A stretch of DNA of 64,000 bases from Cecembia calidifontis (GTDB lineage: Bacteria > Bacteroidota > Bacteroidia > Cytophagales > Cyclobacteriaceae): the NCBI RefSeq assembly GCF_004216715.1, contig NZ_SGXG01000001.1:4324501-4388500 (forward strand), written 5' to 3'. Below, piece by piece: positions 55,160-63,311 of the stretch; positions within the stretch are counted from its first letter, which is position 1; each line of letters begins with the position of its first letter. Below the pieces are notes generated by a model. It ran no database searches. It was not told the DNA's origin and saw nothing but the letters and a program-made list of their open reading frames with translations. Position numbers and translations under genes: made by a program.

Positions 55160-56005
55160 ACTTTTGCGTTTGAGAGATGAAAACACTGTTAGTCCCTCAT
55201 GTACCTCAATCGGCTTCTTCATATTTAATGAACAATGTGGCCTCTTTTCATTGTAGGCCCATACTCCATGCCTTACTGCTGCAAACGCTTCTTTGAGATT
55301 CTTAAACCTGTCCCCAAGTTTATATTCAATCTTCAGAATCCCGTTAACCCGCTCTGCCATTGCATTATCATAGCAATTCCCTGCTTCTCCCATACTGGAC
55401 TTTATACCTTCCTTTTCCAGTAATTCAGTATAAATCTTACTGCAATACTGAAAGCCCCTATCTGAGTGATGAACAATGCCTTCTGTTGACGGACATTGTT
55501 CTATCGCCATTTTTAAGGCTTCTACAGCACATTTTGACTCAAGCGTATTCCCCAAATACCATCCTACTATCTTCCTGCTGTATGCATCGGTAATAAGATA
55601 CAGGTACCTGAAGGAATCCCCGACACGGATATAGGTTATGTCCGAAACCCAGGCCTGATGGGCAGTGGTCCAGACATTGCCATTGAACAGATCCTCATAT
55701 TTACTGTAGCGCATAAATGACTGCGTTGTAACAACATACTTCCTCTTGCGCTTGACCAGCAAGCCTTCAGAACGCAACAACTCAAAGAGCCTGTCCCTTC
55801 CTATGCTGATCTCCAACCTCACCGCATCTTCTCTGATCAACTCCTGAAGCTTTCTTGTGCCCATCATCGGATGCGTCCTCCGGTAATCCCGGACAAGCTC
55901 CAATACCAGGTCGTATTGCGCTTCCTCCTTCAACTTGGAGTCCATCCAACCATAATATGCTGACCTACTGTAACCAAAGTAAGTACAACCGGACTTAACG
56001 CTCAC
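55127..56005 (-). CDS. IS3-family transposase OrfB (right copy)
   Basis: 292 residues, DDE integrase core as in the left copy. The GTG start overlaps the orfA stop (GTGA). The frame is open upstream of the GTG in the -1 frame back to the A9 run (T9 at 56042-56050). It reads LWQRTVSKRPEEVSVKSG across the junction, so a programmed -1 shift would produce the OrfAB transposase. Confidence 0.94.
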   Translation of the reverse strand: MSVKSGCTYFGYSRSAYYGWMDSKLKEEAQYDLVLELVRDYRRTHPMMGTRKLQELIREDAVRLEISIGRDRLFELLRSEGLLVKRKRKYVVTTQSFMRYSKYEDLFNGNVWTTAHQAWVSDITYIRVGDSFRYLYLITDAYSRKIVGWYLGNTLESKCAVEALKMAIEQCPSTEGIVHHSDRGFQYCSKIYTELLEKEGIKSSMGEAGNCYDNAMAERVNGILKIEYKLGDRFKNLKEAFAAVRHGVWAYNEKRPHCSLNMKKPIEVHEGLTVFSSLKRKSSPRQRPVKAI

Positions 56006-56382
56006 TTCTTCAGGCCTTTTTGAAACAGTCCGTTGCCAAAGTTTTTTTTTAAATCCGTCTTGTATTCATCATTTGAAACATCTATCAGCGTCTCAAGCAT
56101 CTTGTTGGCAACTATCGAATCGGCCAAGGCAAGTTTTAACCTCTTGTTCTCCTCTTCCAGTTCCTTAAGTCTTCTCTTCTCATCCATAGTCTCTATTCTA
56201 ACCCTTTTGTTCAACAAATGATCCCTGCCAAAGGACCTGACCCACCTCTGGATCGTCTCCGCTCCTCTAATATCATACTTCTTTTGAAGATAAGAATAGG
56301 AACTTCCATTTTCCAGCTCCTCTACTACTTGCTTCTTGAAGCTAATACTGTACCTGTTAAATTCCCGAACCGTTTTTGTCAT
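56002..56382 (-). CDS. IS3-family OrfA (right copy)
   Basis: 126 residues. An N-terminal helix-turn-helix (YSISFKKQVVEELENGSSYS to AETIQRWVRSFG) binds the IS ends. A leucine-zipper-like coiled coil follows (DEKRRLKELEEENKRLKLAL). The slippery run of nine A lies near the end (DLKKNFGNG). The gene is read toward orfB and overlaps it by 4 bases. Confidence 0.92.
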   Translation of the reverse strand: MTKTVREFNRYSISFKKQVVEELENGSSYSYLQKKYDIRGAETIQRWVRSFGRDHLLNKRVRIETMDEKRRLKELEEENKRLKLALADSIVANKMLETLIDVSNDEYKTDLKKNFGNGLFQKGLKK

Positions 56383-56570
56383 TTTTTTCCTGTTTTTAGT
56401 TTGACTTAATCTGTCAAGCTATTTCAGGACGTGACACCAACTTCCGAAATCCACCTTCCGAAATCCCACTTTCAAAATCCCCCTTCTTTCTCCCCATTCC
56501 CTGAAAAAGTAGCGGTCTCAAAAAAATCAACTGTACCTGTGCGTTCTTCCACATTTCCTTTTAAATAAAG

Positions 56571-56611
56571 AAACCCGGAAGTCCGTGGTTTTTACCACTT
56601 AATCCGGGTTT
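56571..56611 (-). terminator. Terminator after the wzc-like gene
   Basis: AAACCCGGA (56571-56579) pairs with TCCGGGTTT (56603-56611), with an inner GTGGT/ACCAC stem. On the minus strand it is followed by a T-rich stretch (TTTCTTTATTT). It lies 36 bases beyond the wzc stop. Confidence 0.75.
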
Positions 56612-56646
56612 AACTATCTGAAAAACCAGTGTACTATATACTTATA

Positions 56647-59067
56647 CTAATTTTTTCTGAACCACTTGAAGAATGAAAACTTCTTCTTTTCCATTTGGTA
56701 ATATTCCCCCAAATACTTGTTCCTATCTGCAAAGATATAGGCATTCCCATAGCCATAGGTAAATCCTTTTGCATAATATCCGACACCTTTCATTCCATTG
56801 AATACACCATAGACATTGCCCACCTGTTGGTTTTTGTAAAGATCATTGATCATCACCAGGTGTTCTTTGCGGCTATAATACTGTCTGACCACATAGATAT
56901 TCAGGTCAAAACTTCTCATCAGGTCGGTCGTCTCAGAAACAAGGCCCAATGGAGCCGTATCAAAAATGATCATATCATAATTTTCCTCCAAATAGGAAAT
57001 CAAATCCTTCAATCCATCAGATAAAAGCAGTTCCGCCGGATTGGGCGGAACAGGTCCTGCCGGGATAAAGAATAAGTTTTCTTGCGGGGTTTTCTGAATG
57101 ATGTCCTCTGCCTTTGCCTTCTTGATCAAAAAAGTAGAAAGACCTATTACGTCTTTATGGTTAAAATAATCAGATAAACGGGGTCTTCTCAAATCCGCAC
57201 CCACTACTATAGTTTTCTTTCCCGCCAATGCCATAACGGAAGCCAGGTTCAAAGCACAGAAAGTTTTTCCTTCACCTGAAACAGAGGAAGTCACCAATAT
57301 TTTTTTGCTCTTTTTCCCGGAAGCTATAAAACTGATAGCTGATCTCAAAGAACGGAAGGATTCTGCCACAGGAGACCTTGGATGATCGAGGACCACCAGG
57401 TTATTTTTATAGTCACTAAATCCAATAATCCCCAATAAAGGCGCTTCAAAATGGTTTTTGAAATCCCTTTGGTCCTTGATCCTTGGATCCAAAAGATCTG
57501 AGGCCATTACAAAACCCAATGGCAGAAAAATACCCAACAACAGGGCAATCAGGTAATTGTTTCTTTTATTGGGATAGACCAGACTGCCTATTTTCGCATA
57601 ATCCAAAATGGTATTGTCGGAGACATTGGAAGCCTTGGCTATTCCCACTTCTGCCCTTTTCTCGAGCAGGTAGGTGTACAGGTTTTCCCTAAGATTAAAC
57701 TCCCTGCTGATGCTTGAGAATTGGGATTCTGACTCAGGCATCCCCACAAACTGCCTCTGCAACTGCTGGATTTCCTTCTGGATGACCTCTTTTTTACCCT
57801 TGGTATTGGCAATCAGGTTGACAATATTCTCCTGCAGCGCATCCTGGACCTTCTGCATCTGCATGTCATTTTTCACCACCTCCGGATGGTTATCATTGAC
57901 CACTGCCAAAAGCTTTCTCCTGTCCTGAGACAAATGCACCAAAGTCTGAATCAGGCCGTTGAGCAGAGGATCGGGAATCCCCACTACCGATGGGGCGATG
58001 ACCTGGGAAAAATCTCTGCCTTTCCCTGCGATATAACGCTCAATACTTTCATAATAAGACAGCTGAAAATCCAGATCTTTCCCTTCCTCTTCCAACCGGT
58101 TCATTTTTTCAAGGATATTGGAAAACTCCGCCGAGACATTTACCAATTTGTTTTCCACCTTGAACTTCTGCAGTTCCAACTGTGCTTTTTTCAGTGAATC
58201 CTCCAAATAGGCGAGCTGCTGATTGATAAATTTCAAGGTGTTTTCAGCATTCCTGTTTTTTTCCTGCAGGTCATACTCAATGAAAGCTTCCATAAGGGCA
58301 TTGATGTAATCCCGCCCCTTTTCCACCACGGTAGTAACCAGGCTAAGCTCCAAAGCTGAACCCATGCTTTTGACCATACTGACCTTCAGGGCAGAAGCCA
58401 TACGGCTTTCCAAAGTGGCCGGCTGTATCAGTTTGAAAATAATCACCTCTCCCACCTGATTGGGATTGACCAAAAAGACAGTAAACTTTGACCTGGAGGT
58501 CTTGACTTCCTCTCCAAATCTAAAAACCCGGTCTTTGATCCCAGTGTCCACATTGGCTACGGCCGAATTGAGATCCCAGAATCCGGGTTCAATATCCTTG
58601 ACCATAAAAGTCTCCGGACTCAGAATATGCAGTTCCATTTCCATCCCGGCAACCTGCAGATGGTCCCAGTCCACCTCTATCCGGATAGGGCTGCGGTCAT
58701 AGAGTTCTACGGTTTTTATTTTCGTCTTGGCATAATATTCTACATCGAAATGTAATTTCTTCAATGCCTCTTTGGCCAAAATCTTGGAAGTAAGCAAAAG
58801 CACATCATTGTCCAGGGTCAATTCTCCTGTAAAAATATTGGACCTGTCAAAAATCCTTGATTCCACCGTGCTTTTGTTGCCCACCAGGACAGTTCCTGAT
58901 ACTTCAAACCTGTCTACAGTGTAACGGTGGTAAAAAAAGACGGCAGTCAAAAAAACTACTGCTGTCAGCAGATAAAGAGGCCAAAACCTTAAATACTTCC
59001 GTAATAGATAACCAAGATCAACCGGTTTTTGCCCCTCTTTCTGATCCCTGTAATCAAAATCTTCCAT
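56647..59067 (-). CDS. Wzc-like polysaccharide co-polymerase / tyrosine autokinase
   Basis: 806 residues, inner-membrane protein that controls chain length and export of exopolysaccharide. TM1 at about 28-47, then a Wzz domain (about 50-500) with a long coiled coil, then TM2 at about 510-530 (YLIALLLGIFLPLGFVMASD). The BY-kinase domain has Walker A SSVSGEGKTFCALN, Walker A' VVGADLRRPRLSDYF and Walker B MIIFDTAPLG. The C-terminus has a Tyr cluster (YYAKGFTYGYG...YLGEYY), the autophosphorylation site. The start is 4 bases after the wza-like stop, so the two are cotranscribed. It is the last gene of the locus on this strand. Confidence 0.95.
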   Translation of the reverse strand: MEDFDYRDQKEGQKPVDLGYLLRKYLRFWPLYLLTAVVFLTAVFFYHRYTVDRFEVSGTVLVGNKSTVESRIFDRSNIFTGELTLDNDVLLLTSKILAKEALKKLHFDVEYYAKTKIKTVELYDRSPIRIEVDWDHLQVAGMEMELHILSPETFMVKDIEPGFWDLNSAVANVDTGIKDRVFRFGEEVKTSRSKFTVFLVNPNQVGEVIIFKLIQPATLESRMASALKVSMVKSMGSALELSLVTTVVEKGRDYINALMEAFIEYDLQEKNRNAENTLKFINQQLAYLEDSLKKAQLELQKFKVENKLVNVSAEFSNILEKMNRLEEEGKDLDFQLSYYESIERYIAGKGRDFSQVIAPSVVGIPDPLLNGLIQTLVHLSQDRRKLLAVVNDNHPEVVKNDMQMQKVQDALQENIVNLIANTKGKKEVIQKEIQQLQRQFVGMPESESQFSSISREFNLRENLYTYLLEKRAEVGIAKASNVSDNTILDYAKIGSLVYPNKRNNYLIALLLGIFLPLGFVMASDLLDPRIKDQRDFKNHFEAPLLGIIGFSDYKNNLVVLDHPRSPVAESFRSLRSAISFIASGKKSKKILVTSSVSGEGKTFCALNLASVMALAGKKTIVVGADLRRPRLSDYFNHKDVIGLSTFLIKKAKAEDIIQKTPQENLFFIPAGPVPPNPAELLLSDGLKDLISYLEENYDMIIFDTAPLGLVSETTDLMRSFDLNIYVVRQYYSRKEHLVMINDLYKNQQVGNVYGVFNGMKGVGYYAKGFTYGYGNAYIFADRNKYLGEYYQMEKKKFSFFKWFRKN

Positions 59068-59071
59068 AACG

Positions 59072-59887
59072 CTAATTACTGAATAAATTCACAAAAAGTA
59101 AGGTAGTCACCACCAAACCTGTGACAATCTGCACGACTCCCAGCAAATTGTCTGCCCTTCCGTACTGTCTGATTTTCATCGGTTCGAGATAGAGGATGTC
59201 GTTGTTCTGTATAAAATAAAATGGAGATGCCAATAAGGCCCTGTCATTGAGGTTGACCTGATGCAATTTTGTCCCTTCATCGTACTGCCGGATGATGAAC
59301 ATCTTGTGCCGCTTGCCCAGCAGGGAGGGTTCCCCCGCCGCCGCCACGGCCTCAAAGATCGTCACCCTATCCCTGAGGAGGACGTGATTGCCCACATTTT
59401 GGAATTCTCCCAAGGTAGTAAACCTCACACCCGCTATCCTTAGGCGGACCAGGACTTCTTCCTTGAAATAATCATTGATGGCCTCTTGGACCACGATTTT
59501 GGCCTGTTCTTCGGTGAGCCCACCTATTTTTATTTTCCCAAGTTTGGGTACTTCGATAAAGCCATCCTTGTCAATGCCATAGCCCGTAAAGAAAAACATA
59601 TCTCCGCCGCCCATCATGCCCATGCGGTTAGCTCCTCCTCCCCGTGCCCCCCTGGCCCCCTGGAATTCAAAGCCTTTGATCAATTCCTCATCCGTAGCCG
59701 CAAAGTCAATGTCCACATAATCAAAAGGCTGCAGGATATACTGCTTCTCCATTTTGGCATAGGGAATAAAGGTATCGAGCTCAATGGGTTCGTTTTCGGG
59801 AAGGTTTTGCAGGTAAACAATCTTTTTATTGCTGATACAGGAAAAACTAACAGCAGCCAAAAAAAACAAAATGAAAATGTTCCTCAT
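59072..59887 (-). CDS. Wza-like polysaccharide export lipoprotein with Gly-rich insert
   Basis: 271 residues; lipobox AVSFSC (Cys17). Poly_export domain beginning YILQPFDYVDIDFAATDEEL, then a glycine- and methionine-rich insert (about residues 77-97) containing RGGGANRMGMMGGGDMFFF, then the GYGIDKDGFIEVPKLGKIKI strand block, one SLBB domain, and a C-terminal membrane helix (about 245-265). It forms the outer-membrane pore for polysaccharide together with Wzc. The Gly-rich loop is not usual for this family as far as known. It is upstream of and coupled to wzc. Confidence 0.92.
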   Translation of the reverse strand: MRNIFILFFLAAVSFSCISNKKIVYLQNLPENEPIELDTFIPYAKMEKQYILQPFDYVDIDFAATDEELIKGFEFQGARGARGGGANRMGMMGGGDMFFFTGYGIDKDGFIEVPKLGKIKIGGLTEEQAKIVVQEAINDYFKEEVLVRLRIAGVRFTTLGEFQNVGNHVLLRDRVTIFEAVAAAGEPSLLGKRHKMFIIRQYDEGTKLHQVNLNDRALLASPFYFIQNNDILYLEPMKIRQYGRADNLLGVVQIVTGLVVTTLLFVNLFSN

Positions 59888-60263
59888 ATTCAGGGTGAAT
59901 CCAATCTTAATTCCAAATATATAGAAATATCTTTTTTATCGGGGAAATTTAAAAAATATTCTGCCGGGCAAAGCCAGTACCTTGGCTTTTCCATACTACA
60001 TCCTAGCCTTCAAGAAAATGTTCAACAATGGGCTTTTTATTGAACTGACTACAACCCTAAAGCCATCCTATGGAATAAGGTCAGCTATTGTCCAAAGCTT
60101 TGCATTGTCATCTCGAACGTTGAGAGAGATCTTCTCTGTGTTGTCCTGCGGTTGCGCCGCGGGACCACTGGTCAATGAGCTTTCAGCTTTTTTTAACCAC
60201 AATAGTAACATAAAAAACAGAGTCTTGGATTCTCCAAATGGTTAAAAATCCATTACTACACGC

Positions 60264-60288
60264 GATTAAAAAGCGCAGCTTTTTAATC
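60264..60288. terminator. Perfect 11-bp hairpin between wza and the polymerase gene
   Basis: GATTAAAAAGC (60264-60274), loop GCA, GCTTTTTAATC (60278-60288). The A/T arms make it a plausible bidirectional terminator that would separate the upstream genes from wza-wzc. Confidence 0.55.
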
Positions 60289-60437
60289 TGTGCCTCCTGC
60301 ATGAGGTGATTTCACGCCTCGGGCGCAAAGGATACGCAGGTGGCGCAACGTGGAATGTTCCTTATTCATGAAAACGGGGAATGACAAGGGGAAGCTTTTC
60401 CAAAAAACGCAGCAGCTTGTCAAGGAAAGCTAGTAAC

Positions 60438-60577
60438 TTACTTTTTATGTTCCTCAATGACCTGAAGGTAAACCGAAAAATAATGCTGCAGCGTGTAGGT
60501 GTTGTTAATGGGATATTGGATAAATAAAATCAAAGCGCAATAAACCCTTATTTTACCTTTGATTTCTGAAATAGTTT
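60438..60577 (-). pseudogene. Possible C-terminal remnant of a lost EPS-locus gene
   Basis: A minus-strand open frame ending at TAA 60438-60440 reads protein-like residues FIQYPINNTYTLQHYFSVYL then QVIEEHKK. It overlaps the end of the polymerase gene in another frame and has no start codon of its own at a sensible place. It might be the tail of a deleted gene or chance. Confidence 0.25.
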
Positions 60578-61753
60578 CTACCTTCTTTTTTCCCTTTTGA
60601 CTCTCGTTTCGAAAACTTTCAAACTCATGGCAAAAAACAAAAACAACAAAAAGTAAATCATCGTCATATTCTTCATACGCATAATAATACCCAGATTGCT
60701 TAGGGAATTAGAAAAAGCCAAAGCAGCCATAACAAACGAAAAAAGCCCCGCCTTGATGACCATAGGAGACTTCTTGAAAGCGTTTATTATATTCCCCTTA
60801 TAAATAGCTGTGAAGGTAAGTAATAAATAAAAGAAGTTTTCAAAAGAAGATAATAGGGTGGCAAAATTATGTGCATCAATAAATAAGGGGCGGTACAGGT
60901 ATGTGAATAACCTCATCGGAAAAGAATAACTGGAAATATCTACAGCAGAGCCTACTCTAGAAGTTGCCAAATGGTGTGAATAAAACTCGGCTTTTTCTTC
61001 AAATGCTTCGAGATTTGATGGATCGTCAATTCCTAAGAATGAAAAAACCCTATCATAAATAAAAAAACTACCTATTACCAAAACAAAAATCGCAAATGCC
61101 TTTTGAAGTGGTTTTAAATCACCTGAAAATAAAAGTGCAGCTCCACCTCCTACTACCATGATCAAAGCCATATGTGGCCTTACATGATAAAGCAAAATGA
61201 AAGTTAACATCAACAGTAAAACCCGTTTATTGGGTGAAGTCAAGGCATAAAAAAATCCTGCGATACAAAAAAAAGACAAACTGTCCTTTCCCACTCCGGA
61301 TGACCAAAAGTGAAGGTTGGGCAAAAACAGTATTAGGGGAAATAAGGCATAGCCAAAAAGCCTGATATTAGCCGGAAAATTTTCCTTTATAATCAGAAAC
61401 AAATAAACAAAACCTACATAGCCCACTAAGGAATATAACAAAGAACCAGTCCAATAACTCAATCCCAAAACTTGGGAAAAAGGGAAATTCAAAAAGAACA
61501 TAAAAGTGGTACTGATACCATAAAAAGAAAACCAGGTTTCGCCGACAAATCCTCTGTTTCCAAAACCATTCCAATAAAAGGAGGCATCCGTGCCTTTGGC
61601 ATAGAATGCATAAGCCAAGCCAATGAGCATGTGCCAATAAAACAATTGGATCAATGTATTTTTATGTTTTGCATTCAATCCATGTCTTGCTGCATTAGAA
61701 TTCACAATTCTATGGCCAGCAAAAATGATTAATATCCAAAAAAGAAAATCCAT
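60578..61753 (-). CDS. Wzy/EpsG-like multi-pass membrane protein, likely EPS polymerase
   Basis: 391 residues with about ten to eleven hydrophobic segments and a long soluble loop near residues 225-290 (DDPSNLEAFEEKAEFYSHHL). There is a basic C-terminus (RVKREKRR). The layout and the location beside Wza/Wzc suggest the polymerase that links repeat units at the periplasmic face, or an EpsG-like protein. No catalytic motif can be named in this family, so the call rests on topology and context. It starts 6 bases after the UbiA-like gene stop. Confidence 0.6.
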   Translation of the reverse strand: MDFLFWILIIFAGHRIVNSNAARHGLNAKHKNTLIQLFYWHMLIGLAYAFYAKGTDASFYWNGFGNRGFVGETWFSFYGISTTFMFFLNFPFSQVLGLSYWTGSLLYSLVGYVGFVYLFLIIKENFPANIRLFGYALFPLILFLPNLHFWSSGVGKDSLSFFCIAGFFYALTSPNKRVLLLMLTFILLYHVRPHMALIMVVGGGAALLFSGDLKPLQKAFAIFVLVIGSFFIYDRVFSFLGIDDPSNLEAFEEKAEFYSHHLATSRVGSAVDISSYSFPMRLFTYLYRPLFIDAHNFATLLSSFENFFYLLLTFTAIYKGNIINAFKKSPMVIKAGLFSFVMAALAFSNSLSNLGIIMRMKNMTMIYFLLFLFFAMSLKVFETRVKREKRR

Positions 61754-61759
61754 AGGCGC

Positions 61760-62620
61760 TTATTTCTCCCAAGTATGGGCTTCAAATTTAGTTCTTTTGT
61801 ATTGGCCGTTTTTCAGTACCAGCCAAACAAGAATACGATATAAGAAAAAATAGAAGACCAGCCCGAACATAACCAAATGTTGCTTTTCCAATTGACCCCA
61901 TGTATTTAAACTGTAGAGATAGACTGAAAGGATTAAACTAATAATCAGGTAATACCTCACCCTGAAGTTATCCAAATCCCCTACCCATTTTTTCAGTATC
62001 GGTAATTGGTATTTCACTTTACAGGCATGTTCTATCGTCCTGATCAATGGAAAAGCCAAGAAAAACCCCACTAATAAAAAAGGATAAGAAATCTTGTAAA
62101 GGACAAGGGCAAAAAAAAGATACTTACAAGTTGAAAGACCGAAATAAGAAAAAATATTTATCCTTGATCTGAAGTGGTTATGAATCCAAAAGAATGCTCT
62201 GGTAAGCATGGCCAAAATCAGCATCCAATCCAACCGCAACAATCCTTCAAAGAAAACATGCAATAGAGCAAGTCCAAGGAAAAAACTCAACCATCTTATG
62301 ATGGCGATCCATCTAAAGTGCTTTTGAATGAAAGCTACTTCGTCCATGGGGATCCGCATGGTAGGTTTATCCTCCAATTTTACAGTCAGGGCATCATTCT
62401 CCAAATACCCAATTTCATAAAAGGAAAACCAGGACCAATAGGCTAAGACGAAGATAGCGACAAAAGAAAGAAACTGCAGATCTGTCAAACTGTAGTTTCC
62501 TAAAAAAACGATCAATGGAAAAACCAGCACCCATGAAAAAATCTCAGACTTCCTGTTCAATCTTGAATAAAACAAGTAGTAAGTAGGTATGGAAAATTTT
62601 AACCAATTGTTCATTTTCAA
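61760..62620 (-). CDS. UbiA-like membrane protein of the EPS locus
   Basis: 286 residues, seven to eight membrane helices. After helix 2 a segment YEIGYLENDALTVKLEDKP (about 68-86, then R89) recalls the first Asp-rich motif of UbiA prenyltransferases (NDxxDxxxD...KPxRP), with N75, D76 and D84-K85-P86. A second Asp-rich region lies in KKWVGDLDNFRVRYY. UbiA relatives transfer prenyl or phosphoribosyl-prenyl groups, and some function as a pair or fusion with a HAD phosphatase, as the next gene suggests. Activity is unproven and the motif is degenerate, so it may be an altered member. Confidence 0.5.
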   Translation of the reverse strand: MKMNNWLKFSIPTYYLFYSRLNRKSEIFSWVLVFPLIVFLGNYSLTDLQFLSFVAIFVLAYWSWFSFYEIGYLENDALTVKLEDKPTMRIPMDEVAFIQKHFRWIAIIRWLSFFLGLALLHVFFEGLLRLDWMLILAMLTRAFFWIHNHFRSRINIFSYFGLSTCKYLFFALVLYKISYPFLLVGFFLAFPLIRTIEHACKVKYQLPILKKWVGDLDNFRVRYYLIISLILSVYLYSLNTWGQLEKQHLVMFGLVFYFFLYRILVWLVLKNGQYKRTKFEAHTWEK

Positions 62621-62642
62621 ATCAAAAACGACATGATGAATT

Positions 62643-63311
62643 TTATTTTAGAATGATTTCTAAAGCAGGAATTTCCGTTTTCTTCCAAAATGAAAGTTCT
62701 TTTGAAGCACTGACTACAATAGGTCTTTCAACCCTTCTCAGCAAGTCTACATCTTCTTTGTTATCGGTGATAAAGGTCGCATTTTTAATCTGAGAACTCC
62801 AATCTGATGCCAACAAATGTTTGGCCTTTTTTCCTTGGTTATCTTGGAGAATCTTTCCAGTATATTTACCATTCTTCACCTCCAAAGTAGTGGCAAAATA
62901 TGCCATCGCATTATATTTCTCGGCGATTAGACTGACAACAGGTGCTACACTTGCGGAAGAAAATATCAACCTATTGGACTGCATGATTAGCACTTCCGTT
63001 TCGGGGATGACTCTTTTCTTTAAATATTGCTCAAAAAAAATTTTCGCCGTTACTTCCACCTTTTCCACGGATTCATTTTCAATCAGACCAATCAAATAGT
63101 ACCGCAATTTTTGTAAGGAAAGTCCTGATTTGGAAAGCAAAACATACAAGACCTTTGCAGGAAGGGACATTAGTAACATAAAATAAATGTATTTGACCTT
63201 GTGATGCTTGGAGAAATAATACCTATAAAAATCATAAGTAGTATTCGACTTATAGAGTGTTCCGCAGATATCAGTGATTAAAAGGGGGTCCTTCATGGCT
63301 ATTTGCTTCAT
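62643..63311 (-). CDS. HAD-IB type phosphatase with Cys in motif I
   Basis: 222 residues. HAD motifs in order: LLITDICGTLY with nucleophile D14 but C16 in place of the usual second Asp; FSSASVAPVV (motif II Ser); GKKAKHLL (motif III Lys); FITDNKEDVDLL (motif IV Asp). The segment ATTLEVKNGKYTGKI is typical of the PSP-like subfamily IB. The helical cap (about 40-110) has a hydrophobic patch that could touch the membrane. It overlaps the GT4 stop by 4 bases and precedes the UbiA-like gene by 22 bases, so the three are coupled. Confidence 0.8.
   Translation of the reverse strand: MKQIAMKDPLLITDICGTLYKSNTTYDFYRYYFSKHHKVKYIYFMLLMSLPAKVLYVLLSKSGLSLQKLRYYLIGLIENESVEKVEVTAKIFFEQYLKKRVIPETEVLIMQSNRLIFSSASVAPVVSLIAEKYNAMAYFATTLEVKNGKYTGKILQDNQGKKAKHLLASDWSSQIKNATFITDNKEDVDLLRRVERPIVVSASKELSFWKKTEIPALEIILK

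Larger units (their letters stand above)
55010..56436 (-). mobile_element. IS3-family element, right copy, complete
   Basis: 1,427 bp with ends TGTCACGTCCTGA (55010) and inverted TCAGGACGTGACA (ending 56436). No 3-4-bp target duplication could be confirmed: the flanks read TTC on the left, inside the truncated copy, and CCA on the right. Same orientation as the truncated left copy. Confidence 0.92.
59888..60577. other. 690-base gap within the EPS locus: hairpins and a gene remnant
   Basis: No intact gene. It holds GTCCtGCGG/CCGCgGGAC (60143-60165), a perfect 11-bp hairpin at 60264-60288, and the segment CTCGAACGTTGAGAGAGATC (about 60113). At its right end is an open frame on the minus strand ending at 60438. 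The promoter for wza-wzc is expected near 59900-60000. Confidence 0.55.
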
